Shown here: positions 1-8,564 of the stretch, in pieces
Position numbering within the stretch: the stretch's first letter is position 1
Layout of the letters: each line of letters starts with the position of its first letter
From: Microbacterium sp. T32
GTDB taxonomy: Bacteria; Actinomycetota; Actinomycetes; Actinomycetales; Microbacteriaceae
Direction: 5' to 3'
Length of the DNA: 37,911 bases
Assembly (NCBI RefSeq): GCF_001619615.1
Contig: NZ_LQQP01000032.1
Span: 1-37,911, forward strand
Program-made: the position numbers and the translations under genes
The notes under the pieces: model-generated
What the model saw: only the letters and a program-made list of their open reading frames with translations
What the model was told of the DNA's origin: nothing
The model's database searches: none

Positions 1-304
1 CGGCGGGGGCGGGCGTCTCTTCGGCGGGGGCGGCCGCGGGAGCGTCATCCGCGGGAGCTGCACCCGAGCCGTCGCCGATCTTGGCGAGGACGGCGCCGAC
101 CTCGACGGTCTCGTCCTCCTGGACGAGGATCTCCTCGATCACGCCCGAGACGGGCGAGGGGATTTCGGTGTCGACCTTGTCGGTCGAGATCTCCAAGAGA
201 CCTTCGTCCTCCTGGACGGTGTCACCGACCTGCTTGAGCCAGCGGGTGACCGTTCCCTCGGTCACGCTCTCGCCGAGAGCGGGGAGGACGACGGAAGTGC
301 TCAT
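1..304 (-). CDS. sucB: 2-oxoacid dehydrogenase E2 (dihydrolipoamide acyltransferase), N-terminal part
   Basis: Runs off the left edge, so only about 101 N-terminal residues are visible. They form a biotinyl/lipoyl domain: the start [13 protein letters not shown] is typical of 2-oxoglutarate dehydrogenase E2, and the lipoylated lysine sits in [14 protein letters not shown]. An Ala/Pro/Glu-rich linker follows, as in E2 proteins. E2 passes the acyl group from E1 to CoA on its swinging lipoyl arm, and LpdA (the gene just upstream in transcription) reoxidises the arm. The ATG at 304-302 has AAGGAGA about 8 bases upstream. It lies 54 bp after lpdA in the same direction, so the two are probably co-transcribed. 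The catalytic domain is outside the window, so pyruvate versus 2-oxoglutarate specificity cannot be decided here. Confidence 0.9.
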   Translation of the reverse strand, partial: MSTSVVLPALGESVTEGTVTRWLKQVGDTVQEDEGLLEISTDKVDTEIPSPVSGVIEEILVQEDETVEVGAVLAKIGDGSGAAPADDAPAAAPAEETPAPA

Positions 305-358
305 GGATATGTCTCCTTCGTACCGGATGCGGTGTCTAGCTTAGTGACGGCTGAGGGG

Positions 359-1732
359 TCAGAGTGCGTGCAGCGGCTTGCCGGCCAGCGCGAGGAAGGC
401 CTCGCCCAGTGCTTCGCTCTGAGTGGGGTGGGCGTGGATGAAGGGGGCGATGTCCTCGGGGTGGGCTTCCCACCCGATCGCGAGCTGCGCCTCGGTGATG
501 AGTTCGCCGACGCGGTCGCCCACGAGGTGGGCACCCAGGACGGGGCCGTCGACGCGACGGACGATCTTCACGATGCCCGAGGTGCCGATGATCTCACTGC
601 GCCCATTGCCCGCAAGGTTGTACTCGTAGGCACGGATGCCCTCAGCGCCGAAGCGCTCCTGCGCCTGGGCCTCCGTGAGTCCGACGGACGCGACCTCGGG
701 ATGCGAGTACGCCACGCGCGGGACATCGATGTCGGGCACGAGCACCGGAGCGAGGCCGGCGATCTCCTCCGCCACGAAGATGCCCTGCGCGAATCCGCGG
801 TGGGCCAGCTGCAGACCGGCGACGATGTCACCCACGGCCCACACGTGCGGGACGGTGGTGCGGAGACGCTCGTCGGTCTGCACGAAACCGCGCTCGAGGC
901 CGATGCCGGCTTCCTCGAACCCCAGGCCCGCGGTGGCGGGGCCACGACCGACCGCGACCAGGACGTAATCGGCGTCGAGGGTCGTTCCGTCGTCCAGGCT
1001 GACCGTCACGGAGGCTGCCGTCTCGGTGATCGACGAGAAGCGCTTACCCAGGTGGAACGCGATCCCGCGCTTGCGGAACGCCCGTTCCAGTGCCTTGCTC
1101 GAGGAGACGTCCTCGGCGGGCAGCAGGTGTGGCAGCGCCTCGACGATCGTCACCTCGACGCCGAAGGAGCGCCACACGCTGGCGAACTCCACGCCGATCA
1201 CCCCACCGCCGAGGACGACGACGCGCGCGGGCACGACGTCGAGGTCGAGCGCCTGCTCGCTGCTCAGCACGCGGCCCGCGATCTCGAGCCCCGGAAGAGT
1301 GCGGGTGTACGACCCGGTGGCGAGGATGACATCCGACGCGCGGTACAGGTCATCGCCGACCCGCACGGCCGGGCCCGCCTCGAGCGATCCCTCACCGGCC
1401 ACCACGCGGATGCCGCGGGTCGAGATCAGTCCCTCCAGGCCCTTGAACTTCTTCGCGACGATTCCCTCGCGGTACGAACGCACACGCGCCGGATCGATGC
1501 CCGCGAATGTCGCCTGGACCCCGATCTCCTCGGCCCCGCGCGCCGCATCGGCGACCTCGGCCGCGTGCAGGAGCGCCTTGGTCGGGATGCAGCCCCGGTG
1601 GAGGCAAGTGCCGCCGAGCTTGTCCTTCTCGACGAGGACGACGTCCTTGCCGAGTTCGGCGAGGCGCAGGGCCGCGGCGTATCCGCCGCTGCCTCCGCCC
1701 AGCACGACGACGTCGGCGGAGTACTCGGTCAC
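359..1732 (-). CDS. lpdA: Dihydrolipoyl dehydrogenase (E3)
   Basis: 457-residue flavoprotein that reoxidises dihydrolipoyl groups with NAD+ for 2-oxoacid dehydrogenase complexes. Visible features: N-terminal FAD-binding GGGSGGY (residues 12-18); redox-active disulfide in GGTCLHRGCIPTK (Cys43, Cys48); a second Rossmann motif VVLGGGVIGVEFA for NAD; and the C-terminal dimer-interface catalytic motif HAHPTQSE. Length matches the family. I chose the GTG at 1732-1730 (VTEYSADVVVLGGG) because the family N-terminus begins there and it overlaps the pepA stop as GTGA (1732-1729), implying translational coupling. The open frame continues upstream to 2026 but only as arginine-rich shadow of pepA. The next gene, sucB, supplies its E2 partner. 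Confidence 0.95.
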   Translation of the reverse strand: MTEYSADVVVLGGGSGGYAAALRLAELGKDVVLVEKDKLGGTCLHRGCIPTKALLHAAEVADAARGAEEIGVQATFAGIDPARVRSYREGIVAKKFKGLEGLISTRGIRVVAGEGSLEAGPAVRVGDDLYRASDVILATGSYTRTLPGLEIAGRVLSSEQALDLDVVPARVVVLGGGVIGVEFASVWRSFGVEVTIVEALPHLLPAEDVSSSKALERAFRKRGIAFHLGKRFSSITETAASVTVSLDDGTTLDADYVLVAVGRGPATAGLGFEEAGIGLERGFVQTDERLRTTVPHVWAVGDIVAGLQLAHRGFAQGIFVAEEIAGLAPVLVPDIDVPRVAYSHPEVASVGLTEAQAQERFGAEGIRAYEYNLAGNGRSEIIGTSGIVKIVRRVDGPVLGAHLVGDRVGELITEAQLAIGWEAHPEDIAPFIHAHPTQSEALGEAFLALAGKPLHAL

Positions 1733-3195
1733 CGAACGCCGCCGGCGGCGATGAGTTCGATCAGCGGGCGCACGGTCGCGCCGGTCACACCCTTGTCCGT
1801 GAAGCCGTACGGCGCACCCTTGTTCATGCCGACGCCGGCGATGTCGAGGTGCACCCAGGGGATGCGCGGCGCGTCCGCCTCTTCCGAGACACGCCCGACG
1901 AAGTGGCGGAGGAAGAGACCGGCGAAGAGCGACCCGCCGGCCGGGTCGCCGATCTTCGCGTTCTGCAGGTCGGCGATGGGGGAGTCCAGGTCGTCGACCA
2001 TGTGGGCCGGGAGCGGGAGCTGCCACGCGAGTTCGGAGACCCGCTCGGCGGCGGCGAGGTACTCGGCGACGGCGGCGTCCTCACCCATGACGCCGGTGTG
2101 GCGATTACCGAGGGCGACCGTGATCGCTCCGGTCAATGTCGCGACATCGACGATGAGGTCGGGATTCTCGCGGCTCGCGGCGACGAGACCGTCGGCCAGC
2201 ACCAGGCGACCCTCCGCATCCGTGTTGAGCACCTCGACGGTGGTGCCGTCGAGCATGCGGAGCACGTCTCCCGGGCGGGTCGCGCGGCCCGAGGGCATGT
2301 TGTCCGCGATGCAGAGCCATGCGCTCACGCGGACCGGCAACGCCATCTCCGCCGCGGCGCGCAGCACCGCGAGCACCGTCGCCGCACCGCACATGTCGTA
2401 CTTCATCCCGACCATGGACGCCGCGGGCTTGAGCGAGAGTCCGCCCGTATCGAACGTGATGCCCTTGCCGACCAGGGCGACGTGGCGACCGGCGTCGGCC
2501 GGGGCGTACTCGAGGTGGACGAGGCGCGGCGGCCGGTCCGACCCCTGGCCGACACCGAGGATTCCGCCGTAGCCGCCCTCGGTGAGCGCGTACTCGTCAA
2601 GCACGCGGACCGTGACGGGGAGCCCCTTCACGGCCTCCACCGCAGCGTCCGCGAAGTCGGCGGGTCCGAGCCATTCGGCGGGGGTCGTGACGAGGTCCTT
2701 CACGAGCGCCACGGCGCCGGCGATCGCCGACACAGCGGTCTGCTCAGCCTCGGTCGGGGCGTCCGGCGTGTACACCGACACCCGCGACGCGCGCTCCTTG
2801 GGAGCATCGGTCTTGTAGCCGGCGAAACGGTATCCACCGAGCGCCGCCCCCTCGGCCAGCGACGCCCACGGGACGTCGACGAACGACTGGACGGCGACGT
2901 GCTCGAATCCGGTGAGCTGGCGCAGGCCCGTTCCAACGGCGTCGCGGACGGCAGCGGCATCCGGGTCGGATCCGGCGCCCACCACGGCGACGGGGACGGC
3001 AACGCCGGGGACGTGCACGCGCTGGAACGATCCGGGCCCACCGGTGAAGCCCACCGCGGTCAGCGATGCGCTGAGACCGTCCCAGCCCTCGGGATCCGTC
3101 GTGGAGCCGTTCGTCTTCGGGACCACGAGGAGGATCGCGTCGGCGCCGGACTCGAGGACGGGGACATCGGTGTGCGTGACGGAGGGATACGGCAT
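1729..3195 (-). CDS. pepA: Leucyl aminopeptidase (M17 family)
   Basis: 488-residue cytosolic metallo-aminopeptidase that removes N-terminal residues from peptides. The C-terminal half carries the M17 signatures: GKGITFDTGGLSLKP (metal and substrate binding Lys/Asp) and NTDAEGRLVLAD (two-zinc centre). The N-terminal macro-like domain is the usual variable part. Two in-frame ATGs exist (3204 and 3195). I prefer 3195 because TAGGAT, a TANNNT -10 box on the minus strand at 3208-3203, lies 7 bases before it, the spacing of a leaderless transcript; an ATG at 3204 would overlap that box. It is divergent from the PAC2 gene and its stop overlaps the lpdA start. Confidence 0.93.
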   Translation of the reverse strand: MPYPSVTHTDVPVLESGADAILLVVPKTNGSTTDPEGWDGLSASLTAVGFTGGPGSFQRVHVPGVAVPVAVVGAGSDPDAAAVRDAVGTGLRQLTGFEHVAVQSFVDVPWASLAEGAALGGYRFAGYKTDAPKERASRVSVYTPDAPTEAEQTAVSAIAGAVALVKDLVTTPAEWLGPADFADAAVEAVKGLPVTVRVLDEYALTEGGYGGILGVGQGSDRPPRLVHLEYAPADAGRHVALVGKGITFDTGGLSLKPAASMVGMKYDMCGAATVLAVLRAAAEMALPVRVSAWLCIADNMPSGRATRPGDVLRMLDGTTVEVLNTDAEGRLVLADGLVAASRENPDLIVDVATLTGAITVALGNRHTGVMGEDAAVAEYLAAAERVSELAWQLPLPAHMVDDLDSPIADLQNAKIGDPAGGSLFAGLFLRHFVGRVSEEADAPRIPWVHLDIAGVGMNKGAPYGFTDKGVTGATVRPLIELIAAGGVR

Positions 3196-3202
3196 GGGTT
3201 CC

Positions 3203-3208
3203 ATCCTA
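3203..3208 (-). promoter_or_regulatory. -10 box of pepA (leaderless type)
   Basis: TAGGAT on the minus strand, followed by 7 bases and the ATG at 3195. No Shine-Dalgarno sequence fits between them. No convincing -35 is visible, which is common for actinobacterial promoters. Confidence 0.45.
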
Positions 3209-3268
3209 GGTTCGCGGGTGTTCGCTAGCAGCGGGACGCACCGTCGCCGAGGTGTCCGACCCGGCTCG

Positions 3269-3274
3269 TAGAGT
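3269..3274 (+). promoter_or_regulatory. -10 box of PAC2 gene (leaderless type)
   Basis: TAGAGT, exactly 6 bases before the ATG at 3281, so transcription would begin at or next to the start codon. A GGAG lies only 2 bases from the ATG, too close for a normal ribosome binding site. Confidence 0.5.
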
Positions 3275-3280
3275 GGAGAC

Positions 3281-4207
3281 ATGGCCTATCCCGCACCGCT
3301 GTACGACCGCGCCCCCGCCGCGCCGCCGGTGCCGTCGGGGCTGCCGCTGGTCATCGCGCTCACGGGCTTCACCGATGCGGGCGGCGCCGTTGCGCGCCTC
3401 GTCGAGTACTTCCGCGACGATCTCGAGCCGAACCCCGTCGTCGTCTTCGACAACGACACGCTGCTCGACTATCGCGCACGGCGACCGCTCATCACTTTCG
3501 TCGAAGACCACCTCACGGACTATCGGCCCCCGCGCCTCGAGCTGTCGCTCGCCCACGATTCGCTGGGCCAGCCGTTCCTGCTGCTCGCCGGCTACGAACC
3601 GGACTTCCTCTGGGAGGCGTTCGCCGAGAGCGTCCTCGAGATCAGCGCCGGCCTTCAGGTGTCGTCCGTGACGTGGGTGCACGCGATCCCCATGCCCGTG
3701 CCCCACACCCGTCCGATCGGCACCACGGTGAGCGGAACAAGGAGCGACCTCGCGGAGGCGCACTCGGTGTGGCGTCCGCACACGCACATCCCCTCGACCG
3801 CCGGACACCTGCTCGAGTACCGCTTCGCCGAGGCCGGCGCCAAAGTCGCCGGCTTCGCCCTGCTCGTGCCGCATTACCTCGGAGACACCGAGTATCCCGC
3901 GGCGGCGCTGGCTGCGCTCGACAGTCTCACGGTTGCGACGGGACTCGTCTTCTCCGGTGAGGTCCTGAGGGAGGAGAACCGCGAGTTCCTCGGCAAGGTC
4001 ACCGAACAGGTCGAAGGCAGCGAGGAGCTGACCCGCATGCTGCAGGGGCTCGAGGAGCGCTACGACGCCTACATGGCCGGCTCCACCCAGGCGACACCGA
4101 TCATCCACACCGGCGATCTACCGAGCGCCGACGAGCTCGCGGCCGAGCTCGAGCGGTTCCTCGCCAACCGCCCCGGCGACGACGACCGCCGCGGGCGTCT
4201 GGGCTGA
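3281..4207 (+). CDS. PAC2 family protein
   Basis: 308 residues. The PAC2 (proteasome assembly chaperone 2-like) fold is recognised from LVIALTGFTDAGGAVARL near residue 23, the central VHAIPMPVPHTRPIGTT segment, and the late AGFALLVPHYLGDTEYP. Such proteins are widespread in actinobacteria, and many occur in genomes without proteasomes, so the eukaryotic chaperone role cannot be assumed. No catalytic motif is evident. The C-terminus is acidic and Arg-rich with a conserved-looking AADELAAELERFL helix. The gene stands alone, divergent from pepA by about 85 bp. Function unknown; the family call is firm. Confidence 0.85.
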   Translation: MAYPAPLYDRAPAAPPVPSGLPLVIALTGFTDAGGAVARLVEYFRDDLEPNPVVVFDNDTLLDYRARRPLITFVEDHLTDYRPPRLELSLAHDSLGQPFLLLAGYEPDFLWEAFAESVLEISAGLQVSSVTWVHAIPMPVPHTRPIGTTVSGTRSDLAEAHSVWRPHTHIPSTAGHLLEYRFAEAGAKVAGFALLVPHYLGDTEYPAAALAALDSLTVATGLVFSGEVLREENREFLGKVTEQVEGSEELTRMLQGLEERYDAYMAGSTQATPIIHTGDLPSADELAAELERFLANRPGDDDRRGRLG

Positions 4208-4277
4208 TCAGCCACGCACGCACGACCGCGAATGCCGGGATCCGCGCCGACGCGGCCTCCCACGACCACGCCGCACA

Positions 4278-4303
4278 GGAATACCTCGCGGCCGTGAACG
4301 GTT
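4278..4303 (+). promoter_or_regulatory. SigH/SigR-type (thiol-oxidative stress) promoter of sigA
   Basis: GGAAT at 4278-4282, exactly 18 bases, then GTT at 4301-4303. This equals the consensus for the actinobacterial ECF factors SigR (Streptomyces) and SigH (mycobacteria). Transcription would start near 4310 and give a leader of about 175 bases before sigA. In Streptomyces coelicolor the orthologue hrdB is known to have a SigR-dependent second promoter, which supports the assignment. Confidence 0.6.
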
Positions 4304-4350
4304 GTATACGCACAGATGCCTGGTGCGCGTCAAGTCCTGCGCCGGGGATG

Positions 4351-4359
4351 TGAGACAAT
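4351..4359 (+). promoter_or_regulatory. Possible housekeeping extended -10 of sigA
   Basis: TGA followed by GACAAT gives a TGN-extended -10 box about 128 bases before sigA. No good -35 is present (TCAAGT at 4330 is the best). Weak call based on pattern only. Confidence 0.3.
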
Positions 4360-4486
4360 GAAGAACCTGACCCATTGTCGGCCGAACCTGGAGCCCGCTC
4401 CACCGGATCGGACTTGACAAGGGTCTTACTAGTGTCCGAGAACGACCGGCGGCCGTGCAACGTACGTTCCCGGTGAAAGGCGAAAC

Positions 4487-5814
<1,328 letters not shown>

Positions 5815-5818
<4 letters not shown>

Positions 5819-6513
5819 GCGCCGAGGCCAACGCCGGGAAGGCACTGACCCGCACCGTCGAGGGCACGACGTTCGCCCGCATCCCGATCCGCACGCGGGT
5901 CGTCATGCCGGGCGACGACCTCGACGCGTTCATCCTCGAGTACGCGAAGGATGCCGTGCAGCCGGGCGACCTGCTGTTCGTCACCGAGAAGATCGTCGCG
6001 ATCACGCAGGGCCGCTCGTTCAAGCTCGACAGCATCAAGCCCCGCAAGCTCGCGCTGTTCCTGTCGAAGTACGTGACGCGGACGCCGTACGGTATCGGCC
6101 TGGGCATGCCCGAGACGATGGAGATGGCGCTGCGCGAGTGCGGAACGCCCCGCATCCTCTTCGCCGCGGCCGTCTCGGCCGTGACCAAGACGTTCGGACG
6201 CAAGGGCGACTTCTACCGCATCGCGGGCGACAAGGCTCGCGCGATCGACGGCCCCACCAAGGGCACGATCCCGCCGTACAACCAGGCGGTCGTGCTCGGA
6301 CCGGAGCGTCCCCGCGAGGTGGCCGCCCGCCTCAAGGCGCTGCTCGGCATCGACCTCGACGTCGCCGTCGTCGACATCAACGACCTGGGCGGCAACATCC
6401 TCGGGTCGACGCTCGACAAGGCCGGCGAGAAGCGCCTCGTCGCGATCCTCAAGGACAACCCGCTCGGGCAGGGACACGAATCCACGCCGCTCGGCATCGT
6501 CCGCCCCGCCTGA
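5815..6513 (+). CDS. CofE-like (coenzyme F420-0:L-glutamate ligase superfamily) protein
   Basis: 232 residues. Resemblance to the F420:gamma-glutamyl ligase fold (CofE and the N-terminal domain of FbiB) is seen in the early [20 protein letters not shown] segment, the central [19 protein letters not shown] segment, and [15 protein letters not shown] near the end. CofE adds glutamate to F420-0 using GTP. This protein is shorter and divergent, and no other F420 gene is visible here, so its substrate is uncertain. ATG at 5815 overlaps the sigA stop by 4 bases, so it is co-transcribed and probably translationally coupled with the primary sigma factor. A strong hairpin follows it. Confidence 0.7.
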
Positions 6514-6525
6514 CACCGACCAAAC

Positions 6526-6560
6526 AGAAGGCCCGCTCCCTCATCGGGGGCGGGCCTTCT
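6526..6560. terminator. Strong hairpin terminator after the sigA operon
   Basis: 15-bp arms 6526-6540 and 6546-6560 (agaaggcccgctccc against gggggcgggccttct, one G-T pair) around a 5-base loop, starting 13 bases after the stop of the CofE-like gene. The left arm is preceded by CAAAC and the right ends in TTCT. It could serve both strands, as the next gene is convergent. Confidence 0.8.
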
Positions 6561-6575
6561 CGGCATCCGGGGGCT

Positions 6576-6644
6576 CACAACTCCGGCAGAACCGGTCTGC
6601 CGCCGCTCGGAGTGGCGCGCTCAGAGCGATCTGCAGGAGTTGTG
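6576..6644. repeat. Inverted-repeat unit 1 (CACAACTCC...GGAGTTGTG)
   Basis: A 69-bp unit bounded by cacaactccggca (6576-6588) and tgcaggagttgtg (6632-6644), which are inverted copies differing at one base. The 43 bp inside is not a simple hairpin. A second unit of the same size with the same ends lies 89 bp downstream. No coding signal is convincing in this interval. Confidence 0.7.
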
Positions 6645-6733
6645 CGGCAGCCCGGCGCCCCGAGCGCCCGACACGGCCGAGCGCCAAGCCGGGTCCGCTG
6701 CGCTCCCGCCACCACTGAACCGATCCGAAGCCT

Positions 6734-6803
6734 CACAACTCCTGCGGGACCCCAGCCGCGGCAACGCCGACCGGCTTACAGGCGCCGGTATGCAGGAGTT
6801 GTG
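6734..6803. repeat. Inverted-repeat unit 2 (CACAACTCC...GGAGTTGTG)
   Basis: A 70-bp unit bounded by cacaactcctgcg (6734-6746) and tgcaggagttgtg (6791-6803). Ends match unit 1 and the inner sequence differs, so the conserved parts are the termini, as in REP/REPIN-like or miniature elements. The 3' flank holds the palindrome CCCACGTGGG (6807-6816). Confidence 0.7.
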
Positions 6804-6838
6804 CGCCCCACGTGGGAGCGGGCATATGGCATCCGGGA

Positions 6839-7861
6839 TCAGAATCCGATCGCGGCGCGGTAGCGCGGCTTGTGACCGGTGCGGATGCCGGTGACGCTGG
6901 GCTTGTTCTCGTACACGCCGGCACCCCAGTTGCCCTCGACGAGGACGGGTCCGTCGGGGCCGACGACGATGTCCCAACCGACGTACTGCACCTGCGGGAC
7001 GACGCGGGCGACGCGGTCGACGAAGGCCTTCACTTCGTCGACGAAGGGCAGCTGGAAGTCGCCGATCCGCACGCCCGAGTCGGGGTGGACCTCGTGCACG
7101 TGACCGTGCGAGTCGTATCCGGCGCCGAGCGCGTGGCCGTTCTCGTCGAGCATCGTGTAGAAGCCGCCGAACGTCATCTGGTCGCTGACCGCACCGCGGC
7201 CGAACTTCTGCGCCATGGCGAGGATGTGGGTCTTCTGGCCGTCGAAGAACGCCGTGACGCGCGTCGTGTTGACGGTGCCGGGGCAGACGGCGGCGAGGTC
7301 GTCGTGCTGGCGGATGACCTCTTCCACGAGGATCTCGCCGCGTTCGAGCAGACCGCGGTGGAATGCCGTCCAGTCCTCGACCTCGGCCGCGTGATAGCGG
7401 TGCACGCCGGTGCCGGCCTGACCCACGGGCTCCTTGGTCACGATGGTGCCGAGGCGCTCGGTGAACGCGCGCAACTCGTCGGCGTTCGTCTCATCGACGA
7501 CCATCCACTCGCGGCGCAGGAACTCGCTGAAGCGACGGTCGAACTCGACCTTGTCCTGGAAGATGTACCGGTAGTCGGGGTGGTCGAACTTCTGCGAGAT
7601 CTGGTTCGACACGGGGTGCGTCATGTACGTCGCCCGCTCGGCGGGGCTCAGGATCGCGAAGTCGTAGTCGATGTAGTCCTGAAAGCCGACGTTCTTCACG
7701 CCCGCCTGGTACAGCATGTCGGCGACGACGAGCGGCAGCGCCTTGCCGTGTTGCTCCGACGCCTCCTTCGCACGCTCGATGACCGACCCGACGTCGATGC
7801 GGCGGGCACGTCCGGCGAGGTAGCGCAGGCGGGGGACGAGGGAGAAACCCTGCTGAGGCAT
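6839..7861 (-). CDS. ATP-grasp ligase, sugar-transfer-associated type
   Basis: 340 residues. Resembles the sugar-transfer-associated ATP-grasp family. Metal and ATP ligands of the ATP-grasp fold are visible near the C-terminus in YVGWDIVVGPDGPVLVEGN (Asp...Glu-x-Asn). Earlier segments TIVTKEPVGQAGTG and GEILVEEVIRQH fit the ATP-binding strands. Such enzymes ligate an acid to an amine using ATP and often sit in cell-surface polymer loci; the substrate here is unknown. The start is ATG at 7861 (MPQQGFSLVPRLRYL) with a GGAG upstream; the frame stays open to 8287 only as shadow of the racemase gene. It is divergent from the alanine-racemase-like pair, and the two -10 boxes overlap near 7895-7901. 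Confidence 0.75.
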   Translation of the reverse strand: MPQQGFSLVPRLRYLAGRARRIDVGSVIERAKEASEQHGKALPLVVADMLYQAGVKNVGFQDYIDYDFAILSPAERATYMTHPVSNQISQKFDHPDYRYIFQDKVEFDRRFSEFLRREWMVVDETNADELRAFTERLGTIVTKEPVGQAGTGVHRYHAAEVEDWTAFHRGLLERGEILVEEVIRQHDDLAAVCPGTVNTTRVTAFFDGQKTHILAMAQKFGRGAVSDQMTFGGFYTMLDENGHALGAGYDSHGHVHEVHPDSGVRIGDFQLPFVDEVKAFVDRVARVVPQVQYVGWDIVVGPDGPVLVEGNWGAGVYENKPSVTGIRTGHKPRYRAAIGF

Positions 7862-7894
7862 TGAGGCTCCGGGGTCGGCGACGGGGGACCCGGA

Positions 7895-7901
7895 TAGTCT
7901 A
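7895..7901. promoter_or_regulatory. Overlapping divergent -10 boxes
   Basis: TAGTCT at 7895-7900 on the plus strand is 7 bases before GTG 7908 (leaderless spacing). On the minus strand TAGACT (7901-7896) would start transcription of the ATP-grasp gene with a leader of about 27 bases. The two boxes share five bases, so polymerase can occupy only one at a time. Confidence 0.4.
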
Positions 7902-7907
7902 GATGGC

Positions 7908-8564
7908 GTGACCTCCACGCTCCCCGTCCGCGCCGACGCGGGGGGAGTGGCTCCGGTGGCCCGCCTGTCGGAGCGGAATCTGCGCGCAAACGCGCTCCTC
8001 GCCGCCGCACGCACTGCGGACGGCCCGCGCGACGGCGACGCCCTCGCGGTCGATGCCTGGGGCCACGGCGCGGAGTGGGTGGCATCCGTTCTCTCGGCGC
8101 TCGACATCGACCCGGGCGACGTCGACGCGGCGTCGCTGTACGGGCTCCCCGGCGGCGATCCGCGCGCGAAGCCCGTGCTGTCGCTGCACGGGCGTGTGCT
8201 CGGAACGAAGCCGCTCCTTGAGGGCGAGGGCGTGTCGTACGGGTACATCCACCGCGCCCCGAGCGACACGACCGTCGCCCTCGTCACGGGCGGCTACGCC
8301 CAGGGCGTCGTGCGGTCCCTGGGGAACGTCGCCGACGTCGTGATCGCAGGGCGCCGGTACCGCATCGTCGGGCGCGTGGCGATGGACGTGTGCGTCGTCG
8401 ACGTCACCGACGCCCGGCCCGAATGGGGCACGGACGCGGTGTTCTTCGGTGATCCCGACGCCGGGCACCCGTCGCTGAGCGAGTGGACGGATGCCACGGG
8501 CTGGAGCGCCGGGGAGATCGTCGCCGCCGTCGGCACCCGGGCCGTGCGGACGGTGGTCGCGTGA
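7908..8564 (+). CDS. Alanine racemase C-terminal-domain protein with vestigial barrel
   Basis: 218 residues, too short for alanine racemase (about 360-390). Residues 14-64 still resemble the first strand and helix of the PLP barrel, but the AVVKADAYGHG motif reads ALAVDAWGHG with the PLP lysine gone, and almost all of the barrel is missing. From residue 77 (LYG) the C-terminal domain is well kept: KPVLSLHGRV, the catalytic-tyrosine motif GEGVSYG (Tyr111), VTGGYAQGVVRSL and the substrate-loop motif VGRVAMDVCVVDV. Alone it cannot bind PLP. The next gene, overlapping by 4 bases, encodes a barrel with the lysine but a C-terminal domain lacking these motifs, so the pair may form one enzyme. GTG start 7 bases after TAGTCT suggests a leaderless transcript. 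Confidence 0.8.
   Translation: MTSTLPVRADAGGVAPVARLSERNLRANALLAAARTADGPRDGDALAVDAWGHGAEWVASVLSALDIDPGDVDAASLYGLPGGDPRAKPVLSLHGRVLGTKPLLEGEGVSYGYIHRAPSDTTVALVTGGYAQGVVRSLGNVADVVIAGRRYRIVGRVAMDVCVVDVTDARPEWGTDAVFFGDPDAGHPSLSEWTDATGWSAGEIVAAVGTRAVRTVVA

Noticed and set aside
4414..4432. Perfect TTGACA with TACTAG downstream before sigA
   Set aside because: The two hexamers are only 7 bases apart and nothing like a -10 occurs 16-19 bases from TTGACA, so this is not a standard promoter.
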